Shown here: one piece after another, positions 10,560 to 23,300 of the stretch | Layout: each line of letters starts with the position of its first letter | Numbering within the stretch: position 1 is the first letter of the stretch | Assembly (NCBI GenBank): GCA_903813345.2 | Contig: CAIIXF020000001.1 | Location: forward strand, 53,459,885 to 53,523,884 | DNA length: 64,000 nt | Origin: Owenia fusiformis | Taxonomy: Eukaryota > Annelida > Polychaeta > Sabellida > Oweniidae | Reading direction: 5' to 3' | Made by a program: the position numbers and the translations under genes | Notes under the pieces: generated by a model | What the model was told of the DNA's origin: nothing | Database searches by the model: none | Seen by the model: only the letters and a program-made list of their open reading frames with translations

Positions 10560-13500
10560 GTGAATTGGTGTAGATAGGCAATGGTTGATTGTGTTGGAGA
10601 GTGATAAGCGTGGTTATATTGTAGAGTGGAATTGGCGGATTGTGCTGTAGAGTGGTAATGATCAATTGTGTTTCATAGTGCAAAGTAATGGTAAATTGTG
10701 TTGTAATGTAGAATGGGAATGATGACTTGTGTTGTAGAGTGGTTGGGATAGGCTATGCTGTAGAATGGTAATGGTGAATTGTAGAGTGGCCTGGATAGAT
10801 TATGGTGGGTTGTGTTGTAGAGTGGTAAGGATAGATGGTGTTGTAGACTGATGGCAATGGTGGTTGGTTTTCATTAGAGTGGTACGTATATAAATATGTT
10901 GTACAATGGGAATAGTGGAATGTGTTGTGGAGTGGTAATTATGAATTCTGTTTTATAGAGCATAGTACGTAATGGTGGATTGTGCAGTAGAATGGCAATG
11001 GGGGATTGTGTTGAGTATTAATGATGAATATTATGTTGTATAGTACACAGTAACGTGGATTGTGATGATGATGGATTGTGTGGTAGATGGGAAATGGTAG
11101 ATGAGGAATGGTGGGATAAATTGTGTTGTCCAGTGATAACGATGAACTATATTGAAGAGTGACAATGGTGAATATGTTACAGAGGTGTTCATGGATTCTG
11201 CTGTAGAGTAGAAATGGAGGAGGGTTGTGTTGTAGAGATAACAGTATATTGTACTGTAAGGTAGAAATGGGGGATTGTGTTGTAGAGATAATAGTTCATT
11301 GTACGGTAGAGTAGAAATGGATGAGTGTTGTGTTGTAGAGATAATGGTGTATTGTGCTGTAGAGAGGAAATGGTGGATTGTGTTGTAGAGATAATGGTGT
11401 ACTGTGCTGTAGAGAGGAAATGGTGGATTGTGTTGTAGAGATAATAGTACATTGTACTGTAGAGTAGAAATGGAGGAGGGTTGTGTTGTAGAGATAATGG
11501 TGTATTGTGCTGTAGAGAGGAAATGGGGGATTGCGTTGTAGAGATAATGGTGTCCTGTGGTGTAGAGGGGAAATGGTGGATTGTGTTGTTGAGATAATAG
11601 TACATTGTACTGTAGAGTAGAAATGGAGGAGGGTTGTGTTGTAGAGATAATGGTGTATTGTGCTGTAGAGAGGAAATGGGGGATTGCGTTGTAGAGATAA
11701 TGGTGTATTGTACTGTAGAGTGAAAATGATGTATTGTGTTGTAGGGATAATAGTACATTGTACTGTAGAGTAGAAATGGGGGATTGCATTGTAGAGATAA
11801 TGGTGTATTGTGCAGTCGAGGGGAAATGGTGGATTGTGTTGTAGAGATAATGGTGTACGTGCTGTAGAGGGGAAATGGAGGATTGTGTTGGAGAGATAAT
11901 GGTGTATTGTGCAGTCGAGGGGAAATGGTGGATTGTGTTGTAGAGATAATGGTGTACGTGCTGTAGAGGGGAAATGGAGGATTGTGTTGGAGAGATAATG
12001 GTGTACGTGCTGTAGAGGGGAAATGGAGGATTGTGTTGGAGAGATAATGGTGTATTGTGCAGTCGAGGGGAAATGGTGGATTGTGTTGTAGAGATAATGG
12101 TGTACGTGCTGTAGAGGGGAAATGGAGGATTGTGTTGGAGAGATAATGGTGTATTGTGCAGTCGAGGGGAAATTGTGGATTGTGTTGTAGAGATAATGGT
12201 GTACGTGCTGTAGAGGGGAAATGGAGGATTGTGTTGGAGAGATAATGGTGTATTGTGCAGTCGAGGGGAAATGGTGGATTGTGTTGTAGAGATAATTGTG
12301 TACGTGCTGTAGAGGGGAAATGGAGGATTGTGTTGGAGAGATAATGGTGTATTGTGCAGTCGAGGGGAAATGGTGGATTGTGTTGTAGAGATAATGGTGT
12401 ACGTGCTGTAGAGGGGAAATGGAGGATTGTGTTGGAGAGATAATGGTGTATTGTGCAGTCGAGGGGAAATGGTGGATTGTGTTGGAGAGATAATGGTATT
12501 GTGCAGTCGAGGGGAAATGGTGGATTCTGTTGTAGAGATAATGGTGTACGTGCTGTAGAGGGGAAATGGAGGATTGTGTTGGAGAAATAATGGTGTACGT
12601 GCTGTAGAGGGGAAATGGAGGATTGTGTTGGAGAGATAATGGTGTACGTGCTGTAGAGGGGAAATGGTGGATTGTGTTGTTGATCATGATATAATAGTAC
12701 ATTGTACTGTAGAGTAGAAATGGAGGAGGGTTGTGTTGTAGAGATAATGGTGTATTGTGCTGTAGAGGGGAAATAGACGATTGTGTTGTAGAGATAATGG
12801 TGTACGTGCTGTAGAGGGGAAATGGATGATTGTGTTGTAGAGATAATGGTGTACGTGCTGTAGAGGGGAAATGGAGGATTGTGTTGGAGAGATAGTGGTG
12901 TACGTGCTGTAGAGGGGAAATGGAGGATTGTGTTGGAGAGATAATGGTGTATTGTGCAGTCGAGGGGAAATGGTGGATTGTGTTGTAGAGATAATGGTGT
13001 ACGTGCTGTAGAGGGGAAATGGAGGATTGTGTTGGAGAGATAATGGTGTACGTGCTGTAGAGGGGAAATGGAGGATTGTGTTGGAGAGATAATGGTGTAC
13101 GTGCTGTAGAGGGGAAATGGTGGATTGTGTTGTTGATCATGAGATAATAGTACATTGTACTGTAGAGTAGAAATGGAGGAGGGTTGTGTTGTAGAGATAA
13201 TGGTGTATTGTGCTGTAGAGAGGAAATGGTTGATTGTGTCAGTGTAGAGATAATGGTGTACGTGCTGTAGAGGGGAAATGGAGGATTGTGTTGGAGAGAT
13301 AATGGTGTATCGTGCAGTCGAGGGGAAATGGTGGATTGTGTTGTAGAGATAATGGTGTATGTGCTGTAGAGGGGAAATGGAGGATTGTGTTGGAGAGATA
13401 ATGGTGTATCGTGCAGTCGAGGGGAAATGGTGGATTGTGTTGTAGAGATAATGGTGTACGTGCTGTAGAGGGGAAATGGAGGATTGTGTTGGAGAGATAA

Positions 13501-13870
13501 TGGTGTATCGTGCAGTCGAGGGGAAATGGTGGATTGTGTTGTAGAGATAATGGTGTATTGTGCAGTCGAGGGAAAATGGAGGATTGTGTTGGAGAGATAA
13601 TGGTGTATCGTGCAGTCGAGGGGAAATGGTGGATTGTGTTGTAGAGATAATGGTGCATTGTACTGGAGAGTAGAATGGAGGTGGAGGAGATAATGGTGAT
13701 TGCGTGCTGCAGAGTAGAATGATGGAGGATTGTGTTGTATAGATAATGGTGTATTGTGCTGTAAAGCAGAGACATATAAATGTTTTATATGTACCTGTGT
13801 AGAGTGGAAATGGTGGATTGTGTTGTAAAAGTAGTAATGATCATATGGATTGGTAAGGATGAGTTGTGTT
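10560..13870. repeat. 3.3-kb minisatellite/satellite array with a 99-bp higher-order unit
   Basis: The array is built from 49- and 50-bp monomers, GAGATAATGGTGTACGTGCT... (A) and GAGATAATGGTGTATTGTGC... (B). They alternate in the centre so that identical positions recur every 99 bp (for example GTACGTG near 11854 and 11953). The + strand is T/G/A-rich. Edges (10560-11200 and 13650-13870) are degenerate and the middle (about 11800-13640) is homogeneous, the usual outcome of unequal crossing-over. Two larger blocks (from about 12670 and 13130) share a TTGATCATGA junction, showing a further duplication level. Lies between the apyrase gene and the PDK promoter. Confidence 0.92.
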
Positions 13871-14209
13871 GGAAGGTGATAAGTAAGGATACTACATCTA
13901 AAAAATCTCCACCATAATAGTTTTAATTTGAAGCCTAGCTCCTCCACTTCCTTCACTAGAGCACATAGTTCTCCTTCCCTCAGAGTTTTCTAGACTAGCA
14001 TCGCCAGGCAGTATGTGATGGCCAGGCAAGTTGAATAATATTGGCAGGATTGGCAAGCCATAGAAACAATGTTGTCGGTGTTGTATAGATGTCGTTGCGA
14101 GAGGGGAATTTACACTGACGTCATTACGTTCGAATCATCATAGAAGCTGACGAAAGTGATGGAATCACACCTTTTCTCTAGATTCCTTCATCTATCTGAG
14201 GAATAAACC
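13871..14209 (+). promoter_or_regulatory. Putative PDK promoter and 5' UTR, with a CRE-like site
   Basis: The 340 bp between the satellite and the PDK start codon are the only candidate core promoter. A full palindromic CRE/ATF site TGACGTCA lies at 14116-14123, followed by TTACGTTCG. GC content is higher than in the flanks. No TATA box is obvious. CREB/ATF control of PDK is an inference from the motif only. Confidence 0.4.
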
Positions 14210-14315
14210 ATGATGAAAGTAACTAAACAACAGCTCGTGCAAGCAGCACGTCTAATAGACCATTATTCACAATATCAACCGTCTCCGTTGTCTTTGAAGA
14301 AGTTTATAGCATTTG
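14210..14315 (+). CDS. PDK: PDK coding exon 1
   Basis: Starts with two consecutive ATGs (14210, 14213). Encodes the N-terminus through [11 protein letters not shown] and ends in phase 1 at GTAAGT (14316). The leader ([19 protein letters not shown]) is short and basic/amphipathic, as in PDK2/3, where it serves as the mitochondrial presequence. Confidence 0.9.
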
Positions 14316-17300
14316 GTAAGTTTTGTTTTGATTTCGAAATTGGGTCACTTGGATATTTTAGCTCTTGATCTATAGACACTTAGGCAGTCATTTTTGAAAA
14401 CCTTTTTTAAATTCAATAGACCTGAGAGTACAGTCATGGTCTTTCTAGGTCTAGACATCCTATGGTTAGTTTATAAAAGGCATAAAACACACTAAATTGT
14501 TCAAAGCCTCTTGCAGTTCAGCTCGGACTCATCATCAGAGAATGAACATACATGCAGACAGTCATTTACTGATTTAAAGGGGGTGCAGATAATTCTCCCA
14601 AGTTGTAATCGTACAGGCAAAAGATTGCTCTCGGTCCAGGACTATAGTCTTGGCACGGGATAAGGCCTATACCATGGGTCTAACTGAGCAAGATCTAACT
14701 TAGATTTCTCTACCATGAGTCACTGACCCTTATCCCGTACCAGGACTATGGTCCTGTACTGAGCGCATACATTTGCCTGTACGATTACAACTTAGGAGAA
14801 TTATCTACGCCCCTTCTACTTAAGAAACCTACCTCAATGCATTCTAGAACTCAAAATGTAACTTCTAATATATTGGAACCGCCGATTGTCTGGGTTAGTT
14901 GGCAGAACGAGGTCTTTTTTGTTTCTCATGGCTCTTTTGGTCGAAGTTCGATTAAGGTAACTTATAACTAAATCAAAAAATCCAAGATGGCCGAATCCAG
15001 GAAGCACATGGCATTTGAGTATAATCTGACCATCAAAATTAACTGTCTTTTGGTTGGATTTTCTCTCAATTTTTTAGTTCCACTTATCATTTATATAACC
15101 AGGCTCACTGTGGTAATGCAAATAGAAACAGTAAACATTTTGGAATGGGAATTTGAGTCCTCTGAAAATGTGACAGAAAAATTGAAAAAAGAGTAGCACA
15201 GCAAAGGTCCCTGAACATTTTTTTTTCTAATTTCTCTGAAACATCCCTTTAATATAGCCCAAAATGGAAGGAGCTTTAGAATTTTGAAATCTCTCATACA
15301 AATTAAAAAAAATAGAAAAAAACAATTTGAGAAGTGTACTTTTTTCCTTATTTTGATCCCAATTTTTTTATCGGGTAATTTTTCAAATTTCCGTTGCTCC
15401 TTCATTTTTGATATATGTTTGAAGTATATTTTCTGAAATGTTCAGATATTTTGAATCAGCAGTTTTTCACGGGCTACTCCTAGAAAAAATCTCCTCAAAT
15501 TTTTTAAACGGCACTTTTTTTCTCAAACTAAAGTTTTTTGTTGTTCTTTGATGTCTTTGTAATGATTACAGTGAACAAGCATATGTGAAATAATAAAAAC
15601 GACTTCTCAGGAAGAGTTTGAAAATTTCAAGATTGTGAAATTGAATAATTTTTTCTGAAAATCTATTAAGTTAACAGTCACCTTAAGATGGCGGTTATAA
15701 CGGAATTTCCCGAACTTTTCCGTAATAGCACGAACTTGGTATTTCGTAACGTCACTTCCGTTTAAATTGGATTTGTTTCCGGTAAGAAACATTGTTTAAC
15801 CATTCGGTATACAGTTAAGAGCATAGGATGTCGACATGGCAGTAAATATTGAAAATATTGTCCGAAATTTTCGAAATTACCTCTTACCGGAAACAAATCC
15901 ATTTTACACGGAAGTGACGTAACGAAATACCAAGTTCGTGCTATTACGGAAAAGTTCGGGAAATTACGTTATAACCGCCATCTTAATCAAACTTCGACCA
16001 AAAGAGCCATAAGAAACAAAAAGACCTCGTTCTGCCAACTAACCCAGACAATCGGCGGTTCCAATATATTAGAAGTTACATTTTGAGTTCTAGAATGCAT
16101 TGAGGTAGGTTTCTTAAGTGGAAGGGGCGTAGATAATTCTCCCAAGTTGTAATCGTACAGGCAAATGTATGCGCTCAGTACAGGACCATAGTCCTGGAAC
16201 GGGATAAACTGACCCCAGGCCTAGTAGCTATTTACATGAGACTTGGTGGGTCTTGATTAATACTTCGAGTTGAATCTGGCATTTGCTCAAATCAAGTTTG
16301 ATGAAAGCTGGATACGGGCCTAGGGGGTTACATCTTTCAAAGGGTAACCTCTTTCAAAGCCTTTACATGCCCCCTAGTCTATATTCAATAGACTGAATTT
16401 CCTGAGAATTCAGTCTATTGATCATTATGTCTCTCCTGTGGGAAAAAATAGGAAATTTCCTGCATACAATTTAATTATCAATTTTAGGAAACTTCACTTC
16501 CAAAAAATAAGCATTATAACAATTCAATTAAGTAGTAAGGTACAATTAAATGCTATAAAAAGTAACACAGCATATGTCAAATGGAAATAAAGCTAGGAGA
16601 AGTAACAAATATGCAAATTAATTTACCCAATCGGCCATTTTGAATGACACTTTCTATGTAAACAAATAATTTTCAATCCCATATTTTAACATATGTGGGC
16701 TATAGTCTGAATATTTTCATTCCAAATTTCAAAAAAATTTCAGACTAGAGGATATAGTCTAACATGCCCCCTATCATCCACTACAGAATCATGACTGCTA
16801 AAACTGAGATCAGCTGCTTACTTTATATCTCCTAATGTTAACAAATTGCTGAACCTCCGGTTATTGTCATTTTTTAAATCTCTGGAGATTTTGATACTAC
16901 TTCGTGAATTTTGGTAAAAATTGCTCGATATTTACTCGAGGATAAAGAGAAATCCTGATCGGCACAGAAGCAGCTGATAACTTACAGACTTTGGCAAACA
17001 GAGAGTGGAGATGTTGGGAACATTTGGAGGTATAAAGTTAAGCAGCTGATTTCAATATTTAAGTTTCAGCAGTCACTTTTCTGTAGTGGGAGATAGTGGG
17101 TGAGCAAAGCAGCGTGTTCTATCAGATCAGTCAGCCTCTGAAAGAGGTAATACAGGGGTATTATTCCAGGGTGTCTGTGTGTGTCCTTCCTAGAATGCAA
17201 ATAATAAGTTAAATGGTGGCTTTTTGAGGCAATAATAATGGGGTTTCATTCCTGATATGAGCTACTCTGCAAAATATTAGCTTCCAACTCCAATAGCTTC

Positions 17301-20300
17301 CTTTTTTGGAATTGGACCTCAAAATCTGAAATTATGGGTCAAAATCACATTTTAGCAGGGTGTTTCATGATTGCTCAAGTCTATCAGAATGAGTTGCCCC
17401 TGTGCCCAGTGGTGACCAAGGTTGGTACAAGTCTCCTGGTGCAATTTTAGACCTCCCCCAACCACGATTCGTTTTCAGTCAATCCCCTGTCACTGGTACA
17501 GAATGCCCACTTTAATTTCAGATTTTGAAATTCCAAAAAGGAAGCCATTGGAGTTGGAAGCTAATATTTTGCAGAATAGCTCATATCACTGATAGAATTG
17601 AAACCCAAAATGTGCTAAATGATCAGGAAAAATCCTCATTTCATGACAACCTAACTTTCAACTTGTGTTATTGATTGCGTAGATAAACAAATATTATTTG
17701 AAGAATTCAACCCCAAATATCAATACCAAATATTTACATGGATCACAAAGTTTGGATTCAACTTACATTGGTAAGTAATGACTTCCTGTCTGTGTTACAT
17801 TGTGAATATTCATTTTCAGGGGAGAAAAATGCAAGCGAAAAAGCATCATTCATTTTCCTCAAAAAGGAAATACCAGTTCGACTGGCCAATATCATGAAGG
17901 AAATTAATTTACTCCCAGAGAGTTTACTGATGCAACCCTCTGTCAGGCTCGTCAAAAGCTGGTAAGTGTTATTAATTATTATATTGATATGTATTAAAGG
18001 GGGGGGAGGTAGTGACATTAGTTAGAGGGTAAGTTATTGAATAAGATTTCGTAGCTTCAACTATTATAGGTTTGGTGTTTGCTATATTGCAAAGAAAGTA
18101 GTAAATAGTTCAGTATATATTTATGTAACTCATTTAAAGTCTGAGGCAATGGATATCAAGTTTATCAACCAAAATATATAAAAAAATCATGTGTTTCAGG
18201 TAGCAGTAAAACATCTGTAGCCTATTGTAATTCAGGAAGTTTCAGCCATAATGATTTTTTTCAAGAATAACATGTCAGAGAAGCAATAGAGAATAAGTAG
18301 CCACTTATAGGTTAGCATTTTATGTTTACATTTTCACTGCCTTGGACTGTACAAGGAGCAAGGTCATGAATGATAGAATCCCTAACTTTGAAATACACTG
18401 TCTAGGTAAACCCATAAAAATATGCATTGGTAAGTGTCAGCATGATTTTCTGAGAGGAACTTGTTAGCCTCGTTGTTACTGAGGTAAAGATTTCATTTTC
18501 TAACACTCAGCCCCTCAGCAGAATCTCTAGAACATGAAATAGCAAGAACATTTGTCCACTATTTGGTTCATGAAAACATGTTTTCTAAGTTCTAATATTC
18601 TGCTACTGTTAGTAATACAATTTCAGGTCATTGAACTTATAACCAAATCGCTTAGTCCTTGAAGTACATGAAACAATATTGGACAAATAGTATTTCATCA
18701 GCTGACACATCCCAACACACACCCATTAAAATTAGCCAATCAGAGAGTAGGATTATAGCAACACCCATATAGACCTTGAAATGATATAAATTATAATATT
18801 GTTTACCATGAATACAGTGTAGTTGTACTATTAATAACCTTGAGCAATATGTGAACAGTTTTGTTTGTGTCACAATTTCCATACAGAACTGTCTCAGTAT
18901 ATTGAACCGAGTGCTCATAAATCACATATAAGGTTAGGGTACCATGCTATAGTTTGTGGTTTAGTATTTTATTAGACACAACTACAGCCCATTTCATTGT
19001 TTTATTTCGTCAGTAATACCTAAAAAATAAGAAAATAAGAAAATGTGGCCTCTTATATTTTGATGCTTCTCTGCCATAGTATTTTCAAAAAGATTAACAT
19101 GGCTGAAATTCTTTAAATTACAAGAGGGCATAGGCTTATTGCAAAAAACCTCAATAATCTGAAATATACAAATGTCATTCATGTACAATATGAATTTTCT
19201 TTTCCATATATTATTGCAAAATGGTCTCCTAATTTCTTATTTCTGGGGTTCTACTGACAGTGAAAACAGTGAAATGGGCTGTAGTAAATTATATATCAAA
19301 TTATTGATGGCATGGCTAAAAGGCGGACTAAGGGGCATAAAACCAAATTGTCCTACAAAATATAGAATATCTACAGGATAATCCAACCTTTATGAATTAA
19401 TGTTGTGGTTGCAACATTAGGGACTGACTATTCGATCTTGGGGCAGGTTTCTTAGAAAACCCCTGCCCTAGTCATGGAGATACTTAGAAATTGTCAAATA
19501 AAAATATTTGTGAGGTATTTATTGTATTTTTTATTGTTAAAAAACAAAATACTCTTGGGCTCCTGAGTAGAAGAAATATTCTTGTTCAAGTATAGTTTAG
19601 CATGATAACTCTGAACAAGACAGAGAGGATATCCTATGATTTTTGAGGGATATCATTTTTATCCATAAGAGTGATATCACCCATGGAGATCGGCGAAATT
19701 CAAGAGTGGATAAAAATGATAGCCCAAGAAAATCATAAGATATCATATTTATCCTATGGTCGCTATTTTTGTATGGACTTAAAATAATTTGACCTAAAAG
19801 CTGTTGTTTTCTCATTTTCATTTTATTTTATGTTAACTTATTTGTACAAATGATTGCATTTAATTTAAATAATTTTTACTGAGCACATAATCTTAGAACT
19901 ATATTGTTGGAGATCAAACAGACAAGTGGTTATTTGGTGCCAAATTCATCAGCTACCAGATTAAGGTCAGGGTGCATGATGGGAAATTTTCTGCATTCCT
20001 CAATTGAGTCACATGTTATTTTTCAAACAAAAATCACTCCTTCCCAACATTGTCTATATCTTCCAGTTTTGCACAAAGAGTGCACTTATGTGCCTAGAAA
20101 AGACTTGTGAGAAGAATGTTTCGATAAAGTGTATAAAAAACAAGAAAATTCAGTGAAAAAATTCAGAAATTTTTTTCACTGAATTTTCTCATTTTTTATA
20201 GATTTTACAAAACGAATCTTCTCACAGGGCTTTTCTAGGCACATAGGTGTACTTTTTGTGCAAACCTGGAAGATGTAGACAATGTGGGGAAGGAGTTATT

Positions 20301-23300
20301 CTTGTTTGAAAAATAACATGTGACTCAATTGAGGAGTGCAGAAAATTTCCCAACATGCACCCTGTCCTTAACCTACTATTTATGACTAACTCGTTTTAAT
20401 ATGAATGGAATAGTGGTAGGTAGTATTCATATTTAAATGAGTTGGTCATTAAATAGTAGGTTACTCTGGTAGCTGCAACCAAAAGTTGCATTCGCGAAAA
20501 CAAGCTAAGTCAAAGTATTTTGAGGTTGTATCATGGTTCATGGTCTTAACATCTAGTTGTTTCAAAAAAATATTCTTGACAAAACATTACAACTTCTATT
20601 GAATTAATGGTCTGCCTCAATTATTTTCAACAGAATGTTATCAATGAATATAGTTTCATGACATTTAGGTCCAAAGTCTATTCATAGTTAGATTTTATAC
20701 TTCAACTTGAATGATAATGACCTTGAAATACTTGTTATGATTCACATTCTCCTTGTATTTCATATCATTCAGTACAACCAGTAGTCATACTGTTCATGTG
20801 TTTCTATTAGAAAAACTAAATGTCTTTCCACCTGTTATTACCACTATTTATCCCCATGGATATATATAGGGTAATGTCCTGGGAGGTTTTGTATAGGGTA
20901 TATCCTGAGAGATATGTCTATATCTCCCCAAGGGACCAAGGGGAGATATAAATATTTCTCGAGGGATATACCCTTTATCCAAAACCGACCGTACATAACT
21001 AGTGTATCTCATACTTGAGTGGGTTTTGTAAATGGAAAGTTAAAATTACTTGCACAACTCGCAAATACAGATTTTCATGAACAGGAAATGCAAAATGTTT
21101 TCTCCTAGATGCAAAATTTACAGTTTCACAATTCAGATCAAATTTAGTCAAAATATGCCTTTCTTCATGATTTTTAAAAGTAGGTGCAAACTCCTTCTAA
21201 AAATCCAAGTGGATACAAAGCTCATTTCGTGCAGGGTGATCAAAAATATGGGGGTAGTATCAGGTCACATGTTTTGACACACTGGTAGACTGATATCAAA
21301 TGATTATTATGGGATTGTTGTCAACTGCAATTGTCAATTATTCATATATAACACTGGTTGAACATTAGAAGATAACAACTGTCCTTGAATAAATAGTTCC
21401 TTTGTTGTTTTGTTTTCTCACTGGTCACAATCATGATTCATATATGGAATTATGTTGTCTTTCAAAATTATGGATGAGAATCAGCAATTTCAAACTTCTT
21501 CCTCTCCATTGATTTGAACTACTCTCCTATTGGAGTTTTGGCTTTAAAAATTCCAACAAGATCAAGATTATAGTACTATGCCATCCAGTGTTTTTCCTAA
21601 GGCAAAATACATCACAGGACCACCGGACTGACAGGTTCTACATTTTGGCCAGTCCATACCAAAACTCAACGGACATTCGGACCTGTAACTTCAGTTTAAT
21701 CACTGGTCCGTGTGAAAACTAACCAGTCCAAGACTAAGAGAGAAATGAAAGTAACAAATTTTAGAGCGAATTTCTTGCGAATTCAGTTTCAAATCAGCCC
21801 AAAATCACGTTTTTATACATGTTAAAGGTGACCTACTTCTCAGCGTACACTTAACTGCAAATTATATTGAATTCGGACGAAATTTCCGAAAAAATCATCA
21901 AAAAAATAACTTTAAAGTTTACATTATTAATGCGCATGCGCATAATTCTATCGTTTTGAAAATGCTTTTGATTGGTCGATCAACTAAAAATCACGTGCCA
22001 TCACTCGTGGCTCACCATGAGGTCTGCATGCTTATGAATACGGTTTCACGATAGCCCTGATAAAACAGGCGTAATAATCATGGGAATCTCGAAACCGATC
22101 CAATATATGACAAAATTAACCAACCAATCAGCGATCAGATTTTTCAATGATACCGAAAGATAAACCAAGGGCGAACGTAATACCCGGATCGTTCGCAAAT
22201 TGGCGTTCGGTTTTTTACCGCATCCGATTTGAATTAGCCAATAAAACCTCACGCGGTAAAAAAATCGAGATGATTACCCAAGAGTCTAATCAACCAATCA
22301 GAGAACAGTTTCTGTTTGATGCTGATAAAAAAATGATGATACGTAAACATCCTCCCGTGCAGCCAATTTCACTAAAATGATTTTTAGAATTTCAAGGTTT
22401 TACCGTAGATATAATGAGATTTCAGACAGCGATCGGACCAAATTTGGGAGTAAAGAAATGATTTTAGATGAGGAACCGGACACAGGCAGAATTGAGGACT
22501 GGCTACTTGATAAAACTCATCAGTCCGAAGCCCACATCACCGGAGATGTCCTATGATCCGACGCTTAGGAAAAACACTGATGCCATCAGTCTCTGTCTCA
22601 GTCTGGCATATAAAAATGCTGTCAATATCGTGTGTAAATGCCAGAAGTCATGCACAAATTTCTACCACTTAAGGTATTATTCCATAATTCGAACATGACT
22701 ATTCACACCTTCTATAAACTTTTAACAAAGTCAACATTTCACCTGGGGTATATTCGCAAACAATAACCCTGGTGTAATGTGTGACGTCATAACGGCGGGC
22801 CGTAGTAATGGCGAACCATAATGAATATTAGAAACATTTTGGTGAGTTTTTCGGTCGTTCAGGGTACAGAAAACGTTTGTGCCTAGCCCTGCAGGGTGTA
22901 TTCGACAATATTACCCCTGCTCTTCGGTTTATATTTCTTAATTTTCATATAGTTGGTCAAATTATGAGTATTTCTTATTTTCAATTTGCAGTAAATGCAT
23001 TTTCATATTGCGGGACTCATTTGCTTTTATGCTTGGGAAGCTACTGGTTCAATGCATTGTCTGTTCAGGTGTTTTTTATATTATCAGCCAAAGCCTACAT
23101 GATTCTACTCTGACCAGTTGAGGAAGCCAGTACTAAGTGACTTACATGTAGAAGCTTTGGGGTAACCAGTACTTAGCCACTTTGGTGACTCATGAACAAG
23201 TTGTAAACAAGGTCTCTTTGAAGATAGTGAATGGTCAAAAACTGTTGGCCAGTTTAATATTGAAGTTAAACATTTTCATGTTATTTATAAAAACACTGAA

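Noticed and set aside
11296-13956. 886-codon minus-strand open frame, and 252/189/178-codon frames beside it
   Set aside because: They lie entirely in the satellite, encode only STISPLQHN/PLSLQHNPPFPL-type repeats, and are open because the 99-bp dimer is divisible by three.
22147-22698. 77- and 76-codon + frames around 22.1-22.7 kb
   Set aside because: I looked for an extra PDK exon or a nested gene; no recognisable domain, no splice logic, and PDK exons 2 and 3 already join directly in phase.
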